From the NCBI GenBank assembly GCA_022739095.1, contig JAIJEI010000006.1, forward strand, positions 1-27,193: a stretch of 27,193 nt of DNA, read 5' to 3'. Source of the stretch: Bifidobacterium sp. GTDB lineage: Bacteria; Actinomycetota; Actinomycetes; Actinomycetales; Bifidobacteriaceae. Positions 15,834 to 26,033 of the stretch are shown piece after piece (position 1 is the stretch's first letter; each line of letters begins with the position of its first letter). The position numbers and the translations under genes were made by a program. A model generated the notes under the pieces. The model saw only the letters and a program-made list of their open reading frames with translations. It searched no databases and was not told the origin of the DNA.

Positions 15834-15865
15834 AATGAGGCTCCCTCGTCAGAGGTAGCCTCATT
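15834..15865 (+). terminator. Terminator between the kinase gene and plsC
   Basis: AATGAGGCT and AGCCTCATT form a 9-bp stem that extends inward by CCTC/GAGG after one mismatch, with loop GTCA. On the plus strand TTTGTTAATT follows. It sits 7 bases after the kinase stop and 6 bases before the plsC stop, so it probably serves both convergent genes. Its inner part (CCTCTGACGAGGGAGC on the minus strand) matches the core of the intergenic repeats near 7301-7417. Confidence 0.7.
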
Positions 15866-15871
15866 TGTTAA

Positions 15872-16576
15872 TTACTTTTCGGCTTCTTCAGCAGCCTGCT
15901 GGGCCTTGAGCTCGGCCTTGACCTTCTGGGCGTATTCATTCACGAATTCCTGACCGCTCATTTTCTGGATTGCGGCGGAAACACGATCGGTCAGCGAGCG
16001 CAAATCATCATGTGTAATCTCATCGGTCGGCTTCTTGGCAACCTCAATCGGCTTGCCATACAGCACCTTGGTCTTGCCCTTCTTGGGAATCGACGTGCCA
16101 ATCGGCTGCAGCTTGTCCGAGCCGATGATGGCGGCCGGCACAATCGGGCAACCGGTCTCGAGCGCAAGTCGTGCGGCACCGGTGTGTCCCTTGTACAGCC
16201 GACCGTCTGGGCTGCGCGTGCCTTCAATGTGGATACCGAACAGGTGTCCGTCCTCGATAATCTCGCGTGCGTGCTCGAGTGCGCCAAGCGACTTGCTGCC
16301 ACCGGAACGATCAACCGGGAACACGCCCACGGACGTGAACCACCACTTCTTGAACTTGCCCTTCAATCCCTTGCCCTCGAAGTATTCGGCTTTGCCCATG
16401 AAGTGAACCATGCGCGGGCAGGTAATCGGAATCAAAGCATCGTCAATCACCGCCAGATGGTTGGCTGCGATAATCGCGCCACCCTCTCGAGGCACGTTAT
16501 TCAGTCCGCTGACAGCAGGGCTCAAACGATGACGAGCAATAGGGCCGAGACCTTTGACGAAGAACCAGTAGAGCAC
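15872..16576 (-). CDS. plsC: 1-acyl-sn-glycerol-3-phosphate acyltransferase
   Basis: Adds the second acyl chain to lysophosphatidic acid, giving phosphatidic acid for membrane lipid synthesis. The 234-residue protein shows the acyltransferase motifs in order: NHLAVIDD (His40 and Asp45 of the HX4D catalytic pair), VFPVDRSGG (85 onward), GIHIEGTRSPDGRL (glycerol-phosphate binding, 114 onward) and CPIVPAAIIG (143 onward). The tail is rich in Lys, Ala and Glu. GTG 16576 is chosen because GGGAGGA lies just upstream with about 8 bases of spacing; upstream in-frame codons lack such a site. It is convergent with the kinase gene and divergent from the membrane protein gene at 16637. Confidence 0.88.
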   Translation of the reverse strand: MLYWFFVKGLGPIARHRLSPAVSGLNNVPREGGAIIAANHLAVIDDALIPITCPRMVHFMGKAEYFEGKGLKGKFKKWWFTSVGVFPVDRSGGSKSLGALEHAREIIEDGHLFGIHIEGTRSPDGRLYKGHTGAARLALETGCPIVPAAIIGSDKLQPIGTSIPKKGKTKVLYGKPIEVAKKPTDEITHDDLRSLTDRVSAAIQKMSGQEFVNEYAQKVKAELKAQQAAEEAEK

Positions 16577-16636
16577 TTGGCATTCCTCCCACAGACGAAC
16601 TAGCCATTGGCCGGTCGCCTGATTAGAGTGACAGTT

Positions 16637-17332
16637 ATGACTGAGAACCAGAATAGCAATGCCGACGGAGAGCGGCCAACCCCCACGCCGGGCAACGGAC
16701 AGGATTCCGATACTTCGTCCAAGTCGTCGACTCCCGGTGCCGCCGAACAAGCCACGAATGGTGCCGACACACCGCAATCGCATGACGCGAATGATTTGGA
16801 TGTGGCGTGGGCCGTGTTCGAAGCCGAGCATCAGGCCGACTTGCATGACGTGGCTTCCTCCAGGCAGGCCAAAAAGTTCGAGAAGCAAGCCAAGAAACGC
16901 GAGAAGGAAGCACTGCTTTCCGTAGATGATTTGGATATCGGCTCGTTCACCGATGACGCTCGCCCGAGCCGTGGCGGCAGAAAAAGCAAGCAGTCAGGCC
17001 CCCGTGATTTCACCGGCTCCAGCTGGCTGGATACCGATAATGTGATGGACGCCTATGATGATGGCGGCTTCACTCCCCCGAACCCTGATCTTGGTACGAT
17101 CAAAGCATCTACGGTACTGCTGACGGCGTTGCTCATCATCGGTCTCGTAGGCGAAGCGGTGATGATATTCGTTCCCGGCTTGAACGCGATTCCTCTCTTG
17201 GGCGCGTTGCTCAATATTCTCTTCGGGCTGGGCGTCATTTTGGGTCTGGGCGGATTGATGGCCAAAATCCTCAACCGCAAGGACCGCCCCGGGGACCGGG
17301 GCGGATACTACGACGACGGCGCGCGGGTCTAA
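16637..17332 (+). CDS. Two-helix membrane protein of unknown function
   Basis: I do not recognise a named family. The 231-residue product starts with about 60 polar residues rich in Asn, Thr, Ser and Pro, continues with a Lys/Glu-rich helical stretch (RQAKKFEKQAKKREKEAL), and ends with two closely spaced hydrophobic helices (about 158-211) separated by PGLNAIP. A short Arg/Asp/Gly-rich tail follows. The large N-terminal part is probably cytoplasmic. ATG 16637 is chosen; an upstream TTG at 16607 is possible. It is divergent from plsC with a 60-base gap. Its last codons overlap the end of the convergent trpD gene. Confidence 0.7.
   Translation: MTENQNSNADGERPTPTPGNGQDSDTSSKSSTPGAAEQATNGADTPQSHDANDLDVAWAVFEAEHQADLHDVASSRQAKKFEKQAKKREKEALLSVDDLDIGSFTDDARPSRGGRKSKQSGPRDFTGSSWLDTDNVMDAYDDGGFTPPNPDLGTIKASTVLLTALLIIGLVGEAVMIFVPGLNAIPLLGALLNILFGLGVILGLGGLMAKILNRKDRPGDRGGYYDDGARV
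17284..17304. terminator. Hairpin inside coding sequence at the convergent gene ends
   Basis: CCGCCCCGG-GGA-CCGGGGCGG is a perfect 9-bp, nearly all-GC stem. It lies inside the last codons of the membrane protein gene and 25 bases beyond the trpD stop, where no intergenic space exists for a normal terminator. It may slow polymerases from both sides. There is no T run. Confidence 0.45.
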
Positions 17333-18375
17333 CGCTTGGACTGGGCGGTTTCGATCCACTTGTTGAACAGCGCCTCGGCTTTGCCCGAGTCGACGGCCTC
17401 CTCGGCCAACCGGTATGCGTCGGCGAAGCGCGACGCCAGAGTGCCGGCACCGACCAGATGGCCGTCGGCCACGATCGCGGAGGCGGCGTTCAGAAGCGCG
17501 GTGGTGCGGGAAGGAACGTCCTTGGCGGCCAGGAATTCCCTGAATGCGTTGGCGTTCGTATCCGGCGTCCCACCTTTGAGTTGCCCGACGGTGATGGCTT
17601 CCAAACCCAGATCCACGGTGGGGTCGAACTCGGATTCGTCGACCCTGCCGTCACGAATCTCCCATACGCTCACCGGGCCGGTGGGAGCGAGCTCATCCAT
17701 GCCCTCATGCGAGGTGTAGACCAGACCTGACTGGCCGCGGCTGGCATACACGGCGGCCATGATCGGACTCATCGACCGGTCGGCGCACCCGACAGCCACA
17801 TGTGCGGGATTGGCCGGATTGGTCAGCGGCCCCAAAACGTTGAACACGCACGGGATGCCCAACGCGGAGCGGATCGAGCCCACGAAACGCATGGCCGGGT
17901 GGAAGGTGCGGGCGAATGCGAAGGTAATGCCCACCTCGTCGCCGACTTCCGCGACCGCCTCGGGCTTCAGGTCCAACGGCAGTCCGAGGTCCTCGAGCAC
18001 GTCGGCGGCACCGCACTTCGAAGACGCCGCGCGATTGCCGTGCTTGACGATTGTCACGCCGGCGGCTGCAGCGGCCACGGAACCCATGGTGGACAGGTTC
18101 ACGGTGGCGAATCCGTCTCCGCCGGTGCCCACGATGTCGGTGATCTCACCGGACACGCGCAGCGGCACGGCATGGCGAACCATGGCTTTGGCGGCACCGC
18201 GAACCTCCTCGGCGGTCAGACCCAGCTGCTCCTGCATGGCGAGCGCGGCACCGACGGCGGCGGGATCCGCGTTGCCCTGCATCAGGTCGTCCACGAACCA
18301 CTCCGATTCCCCGGCTGTGAGATGGTCTCCCCCGACCAGCTTGGTGAGAATCGACTTCCATGTAATATCGGCCAT
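17329..18375 (-). CDS. trpD: Anthranilate phosphoribosyltransferase
   Basis: Second committed step of tryptophan synthesis: anthranilate plus PRPP gives phosphoribosyl anthranilate. The 348-residue protein shows the PRPP loop GTGGDG (83-88), KHGNRAASSKCGAADVLE (111 onward), NVLGPLTNP and HEGMDELAPTG. ATG 18375 has GAGGAGG upstream with 5 bases of spacing, so the in-frame extension to 18453 is rejected. No other trp gene is adjacent, as is common in actinobacteria where the pathway genes are scattered. I looked for a leader peptide with Trp codons in the upstream region and saw none. The TAG stop overlaps the TAA of the convergent membrane protein gene. Confidence 0.94.
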   Translation of the reverse strand: MADITWKSILTKLVGGDHLTAGESEWFVDDLMQGNADPAAVGAALAMQEQLGLTAEEVRGAAKAMVRHAVPLRVSGEITDIVGTGGDGFATVNLSTMGSVAAAAAGVTIVKHGNRAASSKCGAADVLEDLGLPLDLKPEAVAEVGDEVGITFAFARTFHPAMRFVGSIRSALGIPCVFNVLGPLTNPANPAHVAVGCADRSMSPIMAAVYASRGQSGLVYTSHEGMDELAPTGPVSVWEIRDGRVDESEFDPTVDLGLEAITVGQLKGGTPDTNANAFREFLAAKDVPSRTTALLNAASAIVADGHLVGAGTLASRFADAYRLAEEAVDSGKAEALFNKWIETAQSKR

Positions 18376-18539
18376 GATGCCCTCCTCGGCGTTTCCGGGC
18401 GCCCGTGTCATTGTCATTGTGCCGCCAATTGTAACGGCTCGGCGCTCCCTCATGTGTTCCCGTCCGTATCACGAACATCCATCGGCCGGCACCTCGCACC
18501 GTGTGCACCCGGGCGGGCTACGGCAAACGTCGGGAACGC

Positions 18540-18567
18540 TTGGCGCCGCAGATGATCGATGTATGAT
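18540..18567 (+). promoter_or_regulatory. Candidate promoter of the SGNH esterase gene
   Basis: TTGGCG (18540-18545) and TATGAT (18562-18567) with a 16-base spacer. The transcription start would be near 18574, about 30 bases before the ATG, leaving room for the AGAAGGA ribosome binding site. Confidence 0.55.
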
Positions 18568-18604
18568 GTGTGCGTTGCTGCCCGTCTTCAAGAAGGATTC
18601 AGTT

Positions 18605-19237
18605 ATGAAGAACGTATTATGTTTCGGCGACTCCAACACCTTCGGCACCGATCCCGCGGACCCCGGAACCAGGCACCCTCTCGACGTGCGATGGCCGGGG
18701 CGTCTGGCCTCGCTGTTGGGGGATGGGTGGCACGTCATCGAAGAGGGTATGAGCGGTCGCACCTCCGTGTTCGATAATCCTTTGGAACCGCATCGTTCCG
18801 GTTTGGAGGCACTTCCGATCGTATTGCAATCGCACTGTCCGCTCGATTACGCGATTGTGATGCTGGGTACCAATGACCTCAAAGAGATGTTCAATGCATC
18901 ATCGCGCATCGTCGCGGCAGGCGCCGAAATGGTCGCACGCACGATTCGCGATTACGACTATGCGGGTTGCGGGCCGGCACCGAGAATCCTTCTCGTCTCC
19001 CCCATCCACATCAAACCCGGAGTCCCCTATGCCAGTTTCGCGCAGAGCGCCGTTGAACGCTCGCACGAACTGTCTCGCTGGTACCGCAAGGCCGCCGAAC
19101 GTAATGGGTGGCTGTTCCTCGACGCCGCGACGGTCGCCGAACCCAGCGATCTCGATAAACTGCACATGAATCCGGAAGGCCACGCGAGACTCGCCGATGC
19201 GATCGCCGGGATACTGTTGGCGGACGCCGCCAGATAA
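18605..19237 (+). CDS. SGNH/GDSL-type esterase or acyltransferase
   Basis: Serine hydrolase of 210 residues without signal peptide, so cytoplasmic. Block I is CFGDSNTFGTDP with nucleophile Ser10, block II GMSGRTSVFDNP, block III MLGTNDLK (Asn90), and block V DKLHMNPEGH with catalytic Asp184 and His187. The long blocks I and II resemble the oligomeric aryl esterase/acyltransferase of Mycobacterium smegmatis (MsAcT) and related arylesterases. The natural substrate cannot be deduced; deacetylation of plant- or host-derived acetylated sugars is one possibility. ATG 18605 has AGAAGGA 7 bases upstream. It is divergent from trpD and convergent with secA. Confidence 0.85.
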   Translation: MKNVLCFGDSNTFGTDPADPGTRHPLDVRWPGRLASLLGDGWHVIEEGMSGRTSVFDNPLEPHRSGLEALPIVLQSHCPLDYAIVMLGTNDLKEMFNASSRIVAAGAEMVARTIRDYDYAGCGPAPRILLVSPIHIKPGVPYASFAQSAVERSHELSRWYRKAAERNGWLFLDAATVAEPSDLDKLHMNPEGHARLADAIAGILLADAAR

Positions 19238-19266
19238 TGCAGGACCATCCTACCGATCATGAATAA

Positions 19267-19308
19267 CGCCGGGGCCGGCACCCATATCATTGGGCGCCGG
19301 CCCCGGCG
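19267..19308. terminator. Strong bidirectional hairpin between esterase gene and secA
   Basis: CGCCGGGGCCGGC (19267-19279) pairs perfectly with GCCGGCCCCGGCG (19296-19308), 13 bp, with an additional CCCA/TGGG inner stem. It is centred in the 126-base gap between two convergent genes. There is no classical T run; GTTATT follows on the minus strand. Confidence 0.7.
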
Positions 19309-19363
19309 CATATCCGTTCGGTCGTCGAACCATCGGATTGTCAATGCCGATTCATCGTCACCG

Positions 19364-22258
<2,895 letters not shown>

Positions 22259-22348
22259 TGGGTGCTCCCTTGACTGATAAGTGGTGGTGTCCGCGTACCA
22301 GAATAGCGCCTCGCACCGTCAGCAGTCGAATTTTTCAACCTTTTTACG

Positions 22349-22384
22349 AAAAAATGGACCGCCTCCATATTGGAAGCGGTCCAT
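22349..22384 (-). terminator. Intrinsic terminator after hpf
   Basis: On the minus strand ATGGACCGC pairs with GCGGTCCAT, and the stem extends inward by four more pairs (one G-U), with a short A/T loop, directly followed by a run of T residues. This is the clearest Rho-independent terminator in the window and lies about 35 bases after the hpf stop codon. Confidence 0.88.
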
Positions 22385-22419
22385 GCGGTATCAGCTGATC
22401 GTGTCAGCAGGCCTTACCC

Positions 22420-23082
22420 TCAGGCCTTCTTGACGTTCTCCGGAGTGTCGATTTCGAACACGCCGTAGCTCCAACCGTGACGGTGGTAGACGACGGACGG
22501 GCGTCCGGTCTCCTTGTTCACGAACAGGAAGAAATCGTGTCCAATCAGCTCCATCTCGTACAGCGCCTCGTCGATGCTCATAGGCTCGGCGATGTGCAGC
22601 TTGCGACGGATGACAATCGGCGTATCCCCAACCTGGACCTCCACGGATTCACCAGGGCCAAGATCGGAGGCAACCGCAGCCTGCGGGCTGTTGTTCGGCT
22701 CTTCCTCCGGCGCCTCCGGCTCGGGCTCCGGGGCAATAACACCCAGATCCACCGGGACCGGGTTCGCGTAACCACGACGGTGATCCTTGCGACGGTCACG
22801 AGTACGACGCAGACGCAGCGTCAACTTATCCAGCGCCATGTCCAGCGCGCTGAATTCATCGGTGCTAGAAGCCTCCGCACGCACCACGGTACGTCCGGCG
22901 ATAACGGTGATTTCCACGCGCTTGGCGGTATCGGCCTGACGCGGGTTGCCCTCATGGGTCAGCACGATCTGCGCGCGCTGAGCATCCGGGGCGATAGCGG
23001 TCACACGATTCATCTTGGTCTCAACCACATCACGGAACCTTTGCTTGACCTGCGTGTGGCGTCCGGTAACGACGATTTCCAT
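22420..23082 (-). CDS. hpf: Long-form ribosome hibernation promotion factor
   Basis: Binds the 30S subunit in stationary phase or stress and promotes 100S ribosome dimers. The 220-residue protein has the N-terminal ribosome-binding domain (about 1-105, beginning MEIVVTGRHTQV and ending in a basic RLRRTRDRRKDHRRG segment), a Pro/Glu-rich linker (about 112-150), and the C-terminal dimerisation domain VIRRKLHIAEPMSIDEALYE through VVYHRHGWSYGVFEI, which marks the long form. ATG 23082 is preceded by GAGGAGG with 5 bases of spacing. A TACAAT on the minus strand at 23165-23160 is a candidate -10 about 70 bases upstream. The order hpf-secA is common in actinobacteria. Confidence 0.93.
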   Translation of the reverse strand: MEIVVTGRHTQVKQRFRDVVETKMNRVTAIAPDAQRAQIVLTHEGNPRQADTAKRVEITVIAGRTVVRAEASSTDEFSALDMALDKLTLRLRRTRDRRKDHRRGYANPVPVDLGVIAPEPEPEAPEEEPNNSPQAAVASDLGPGESVEVQVGDTPIVIRRKLHIAEPMSIDEALYEMELIGHDFFLFVNKETGRPSVVYHRHGWSYGVFEIDTPENVKKA

Positions 23083-23560
23083 GTTGACCTCCTCTAACTC
23101 AAGCGGTGTAACCCGCTATATGTGTTCCGAACGGCATCATCACCGACCGGGTATGTTTCATTGTAGACGAACAATGAGTGAACAGCCGGAAACTCGCCCA
23201 GAGAATATATGTTTATTCCCGGGCTTTTCTCTGCAATGAAACGATGTATATACTGGGGCTTTGGCAGCAGCCTCCTATAAGAAGATCTGATACCGGTTTA
23301 TCAGGCTGGCTCGTTTGTTCGTCATGGTAAATACTGCAATGGATAGGCAGCGTTTTCTTGCTCTTTCTCTCACATACCAAGCTCTTACAGATTTGATTCG
23401 TCTCCATACGACACGCCACAACACGCCCGACACGCCCCATCCGATATTCGGCGCGTCGTTCACGAATCGCCCAACTATGCCCAACTATGGAGAGAACAGG
23501 ATAACTGAGCAACGTCATGGACTCACCGCAGGGCGGGATGCCGCCTTTTCCGCACCCTAT
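23083..23560. other. Non-coding stretch between hpf and rnpB
   Basis: About 480 bases with lower GC than the surroundings and no open frame with family resemblance or codon bias like its neighbours. The left 100 bases hold the hpf leader and candidate promoter (minus-strand TACAAT at 23165-23160). A small perfect hairpin, CTGATA-CCGGTT-TATCAG, lies at 23287-23304, downstream of a plus-strand TATACT. I cannot assign an RNA or gene to the remainder. Confidence 0.5.
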
Positions 23561-23561
23561 G

Positions 23562-23567
23562 TATAAT
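23562..23567 (+). promoter_or_regulatory. rnpB promoter -10 box
   Basis: A perfect TATAAT ends 7 bases before the predicted 5' end of the RNase P RNA. The -35 position (TGCCGC at a 17-base spacer) is a poor hexamer. Confidence 0.6.
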
Positions 23568-23573
23568 TGCAAG

Positions 23574-23953
23574 ATTGAGACCTCTTGATGGCCGCGGCCG
23601 TGATCTTCATTGGGATCGGCTGAGGAACTTCCGGGCTCCATAGAGCACGATGGCGGATAACGTCCGCCCAGGGTGACCTGAGAGACAGCGCAGCAGAGAA
23701 CAGACCGCCCGTCCTCGACGGGTAAGGGTGAAACGGCGGTGTAAGAGACCACCGGGCCTCTGGTAACAGTAGGTCGCACGGCAAGCCTCATCGGGAGCAA
23801 GGCCAAGCAGATGGCGGTAAGGGCTGCTCGCCCGTGTCATCGGGTAGGCTGCTAGAGCCTGACGGCAACGTCAGGTCGAGATGGATGGCCATCCGTGCCG
23901 TGCGTTCGCGCACGGCACGACAGAACCCGGGGTATAAGAGGTCTCATTTTTTT
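23574..23953 (+). ncRNA. rnpB: RNase P RNA component (bacterial type A)
   Basis: Catalytic RNA that matures tRNA 5' ends. Helix P1 is formed by GAGACCTCTT (23577-23586) and AAGAGGTCTC (23936-23945), enclosing about 350 bases. Conserved core elements appear in order: GAGGAACTTCCGGGCTC near the 5' end, AGAGACAGCGCAGCAGAGAA and GACCGCC, then GTAAGGGTGAAACGGCGG with TAAGAGACCACCG, GGTCGCACGGCAAGCC, the specificity-domain side segment GGGTAGGCTGCTAGAGC, and the 3' core ACAGAACCCGGGGTATAAG. P1 is followed at once by a run of seven T residues that completes an intrinsic terminator. The end lies a few bases from the convergent recX stop. Exact ends are estimated from P1 and the -10 box. Confidence 0.95.
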
Positions 23954-23958
23954 CTTGG

Positions 23959-24552
23959 CTACACCAACAATTCGGCGGCGACGCGACGGAGGATTTCGGG
24001 GCTGTGTCCTTTGCGGCCGCCGGCGGACCAGAGTCGGCGCTGACGAACCTGACGGTCAAGGCCTTGGGTTTTGCGAGCTATCTGGCGCCCTAATTCCCAT
24101 GCGGCATCTTCAAAGATACCGTTTTGCTCGGCTTCGCCACACACCTGTTCAGCCAGTTTGCGGTCCACGCCTTTGCGTGCAAGTTCCAGGACCGCACCAC
24201 GACGCCCCATCATGCGACCGGCACAATAGCGTACGGCCGATTCGGCATAAGCGCGGTCGTCAATCAGTTGCACGCGAATCAGCCGTTCGATGACCTCGTC
24301 CACGATCGCCTCGCCGTACCCTTTGGCAAGCAATCGTTCGCGTAACGCACCGGATGCACGCGGGGCCGCGTCCAGCAAACGCAACACAGCCTCGCGGCAA
24401 GCGTCCAAATCATTGGGCTCTTCGACAACGGCAGCGCCTCTCCCCCGTCGAGAAAAACGTCCCGACGGTTTCGACTGAACACGCTGCTCGGCAATGGGCA
24501 TGTTTTGAGACGCAACAGGATTGCGCCGCAAGAATGCTTCGGCACTAATCAT
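23959..24552 (-). CDS. recX: RecX, regulator of RecA
   Basis: Binds RecA filaments and limits their recombinase and co-protease activity. The 197-residue, mostly helical protein begins with a basic 50-residue extension and continues with RecX repeats such as GALRERLLAKGY followed by VIERLIRVQLIDDRAYAES, a pattern typical of the family. ATG 24552 follows the recA stop after only 2 bases, so the two are translationally coupled in one transcript. The gene ends 5 bases from the terminator of the convergent rnpB. Length is within the family range, somewhat long because of the N-terminal extension. Confidence 0.92.
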   Translation of the reverse strand: MISAEAFLRRNPVASQNMPIAEQRVQSKPSGRFSRRGRGAAVVEEPNDLDACREAVLRLLDAAPRASGALRERLLAKGYGEAIVDEVIERLIRVQLIDDRAYAESAVRYCAGRMMGRRGAVLELARKGVDRKLAEQVCGEAEQNGIFEDAAWELGRQIARKTQGLDRQVRQRRLWSAGGRKGHSPEILRRVAAELLV

Positions 24553-24554
24553 GT

Positions 24555-25733
24555 TCAGGCCTTGGCGCGGGTCGTTTTGGCAGCAGGCGCCGCTGCGGCC
24601 TTGCTGTCCTTGGCCACGTCGGCCGCGGCGGCCTCGCTGACGGCGGCCGCTGCTGCGGCTTCGCCATCTTCCGCGAACTGATCGGCGGAACCGATCAGAC
24701 CGAACTCGGCCTTGACCTTGTTCTCGATCTCCTCGGTAATGGCCGGGTTGTCCTTAAGGAACTGACGCACCTTCTCACGGCCCTGGCCGAGCTGGTCCCC
24801 CTCATAGGTGAACCAGGAGCCGGACTTCTTGACCACGCCAACCTGCTGGGCCATGTCGATCACCGAGCCCTCGCGGGAAATGCCCTCGCCGTAGAGCATG
24901 TCGAATTCGGCGGACTTGAAAGGCGGGGCCATCTTGTTCTTGACCACCTTGACGCGCGTGCGGTTGCCCACCGCTTCGTCGCCGTTCTTCAAGGTCTGGA
25001 TGCGACGAATGTCAAGACGCACGGAGGCATAGAACTTCAGAGCCTTGCCGCCGGTGGTGGTTTCAGGGTTGCCGAAGAACACGCCGATCTTCTCACGCAG
25101 CTGGTTGATGAAGATGGCGGTGGTGCCGGCCTGAGCCAACGCGCCGGTCATCTTGCGCAGCGCCTGACTCATGAGTCGGGCCTGCAAACCAACATGGCTG
25201 TCTCCCATTTCGCCTTCGATTTCGGCCTTCGGCACTAGGGCGGCGACCGAGTCGATGACGATGACGTCAAGCGCACCGGAGCGAATCAGCATGTCGGCGA
25301 TTTCGAGGGCCTGCTCGCCGTTATCCGGCTGGGAGACGATGAGTGAGTCGGTGTCCACGCCGAGCTTGCGGGCGTAGGCCGGGTCGAGCGCGTGTTCGGC
25401 ATCGATGTAGGCCGCCACGCCGCCCTTCTTCTGGGCATTGGCCACCACATGCAATGCGAGCGTGGTCTTACCGGATGATTCGGGGCCGTAGATCTCCACG
25501 ATGCGGCCCTTGGGCAGGCCGCCGATGCCGAGCGCCATATCGAGGGCCAACGAACCGGTGGGAATCACCTCGACGTTCTGCTCGGGCTGGTCGCCCAGTC
25601 GCATTGCGGAACCTTTGCCAAAGCTCTTCTCGACCTGCGCCAACGCGGTGTCCAGCGCCGCCTTGCGCTTGGGATCGAGCTCGTGCTTGTTCTCGTCTGC
25701 CGGGTCCTTGGCTGGCTTGGTCTCAAGTGCCAT
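24555..25733 (-). CDS. recA: Recombinase RecA
   Basis: Forms ATP-dependent filaments on single-stranded DNA, drives strand exchange and triggers LexA self-cleavage. The 392 residues show Walker A GPESSGKT (83-90), DAEHALDP (111 onward, catalytic Glu113), Walker B VIVIDS (157-162), the L1/L2 loops (EGEMGDSHVGLQAR and GKALKFYASVRLDIR), and an Ala/Lys-rich tail (about 350-392) longer than in many RecA proteins. ATG 25733 is chosen because AAGGAG lies 6 bases upstream; the in-frame extension to 25805 is leader sequence. A 200-base leader with a strong hairpin, a DnaA box and a LexA box precede it. recX follows after 2 bases. Confidence 0.97.
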   Translation of the reverse strand: MALETKPAKDPADENKHELDPKRKAALDTALAQVEKSFGKGSAMRLGDQPEQNVEVIPTGSLALDMALGIGGLPKGRIVEIYGPESSGKTTLALHVVANAQKKGGVAAYIDAEHALDPAYARKLGVDTDSLIVSQPDNGEQALEIADMLIRSGALDVIVIDSVAALVPKAEIEGEMGDSHVGLQARLMSQALRKMTGALAQAGTTAIFINQLREKIGVFFGNPETTTGGKALKFYASVRLDIRRIQTLKNGDEAVGNRTRVKVVKNKMAPPFKSAEFDMLYGEGISREGSVIDMAQQVGVVKKSGSWFTYEGDQLGQGREKVRQFLKDNPAITEEIENKVKAEFGLIGSADQFAEDGEAAAAAAVSEAAAADVAKDSKAAAAPAAKTTRAKA

Positions 25734-25814
25734 GATCTTCTCCTTGTCGAAGTCGTGCGCGAATCGGATGCCTCCACCGTATGACGGACATGCCATGTGA
25801 GGCAATCCAAACCA

Positions 25815-25833
25815 ACCATTGTGGTTCCAGCTT
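25815..25833 (-). repeat. 19-bp motif shared with the DUF4192/idsA region (copy 2)
   Basis: ACCATTGTGGTTCCAGCTT, one mismatch from the copy at 12250-12268. It lies in the untranslated leader of recA, 82 bases before the start codon. Here the palindromic part AACCA-CAA-TGGTT on the minus strand is perfect. Confidence 0.45.
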
Positions 25834-25853
25834 GCCCGAGCTTGGCCATCTGA

Positions 25854-25889
25854 CCTCCCTAAGCCTTACTGCGGTAAGGTTTAGGGAGG
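25854..25889. repeat. Large hairpin in the recA leader
   Basis: CCTCCCTAA, one mismatch, CCTTAC, loop TGCG, GTAAGG, one mismatch, TTAGGGAGG: a 16-bp inverted repeat with one unpaired position. It lies about 120 bases before the recA start codon, inside the predicted leader. There is no T run, so it is more likely an mRNA structure or protein site than a terminator. Confidence 0.6.
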
Positions 25890-25930
25890 ATGGCAAGCAC
25901 CCTGTGCACACGTATGCGGCTTCTTGTCAC

Positions 25931-25939
25931 TGTGGATAA
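25931..25939 (-). promoter_or_regulatory. Consensus DnaA box in the recA promoter
   Basis: The minus strand reads TTATCCACA, a perfect match to the canonical DnaA 9-mer. It directly follows, and shares one base with, the candidate recA -10 (TATAGT), covering the expected transcription start. Confidence 0.55.
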
Positions 25940-25967
25940 CTATAACCACACACACGAACATTTGTTC
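25939..25967 (-). promoter_or_regulatory. Candidate recA promoter
   Basis: On the minus strand TATAGT (25944-25939) forms a good -10; at a 17-base spacer the -35 position is GAACAA (25967-25962), which is poor but lies fully inside the LexA box. The start point would be near 25932, giving a leader of about 200 bases. Confidence 0.5.
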
Positions 25968-25968
25968 G
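25955..25968. promoter_or_regulatory. LexA binding site (SOS box)
   Basis: CGAACATTTGTTCG is a perfect palindrome matching the Gram-positive/actinobacterial SOS consensus CGAACNNNNGTTCG. It overlaps the -35 region of the candidate recA promoter, so LexA bound here would block polymerase until RecA-triggered LexA cleavage. Confidence 0.85.
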
Positions 25969-26033
25969 AATTTGGCGCGCAACACGCCGAAATCGCCGAT
26001 TTCACGATTCAGCGACTCCGTAATCCCTCAGTG

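Noticed and set aside
18376..18540. Search for a tryptophan leader peptide/attenuator upstream of trpD
   Set aside because: No short open frame with clustered Trp codons and no alternative hairpin pair with a T run was seen.
17759..18604. Upstream in-frame extension of the SGNH esterase gene
   Set aside because: It lies antisense to trpD. The clear promoter and ribosome binding site just before ATG 18605 set the real start, and the protein family begins at that Met.
23213..23806. A 197-codon minus-strand open frame across the hpf-rnpB gap
   Set aside because: It is antisense to the 5' part of the RNase P RNA gene and its translation shows no domain or normal composition.
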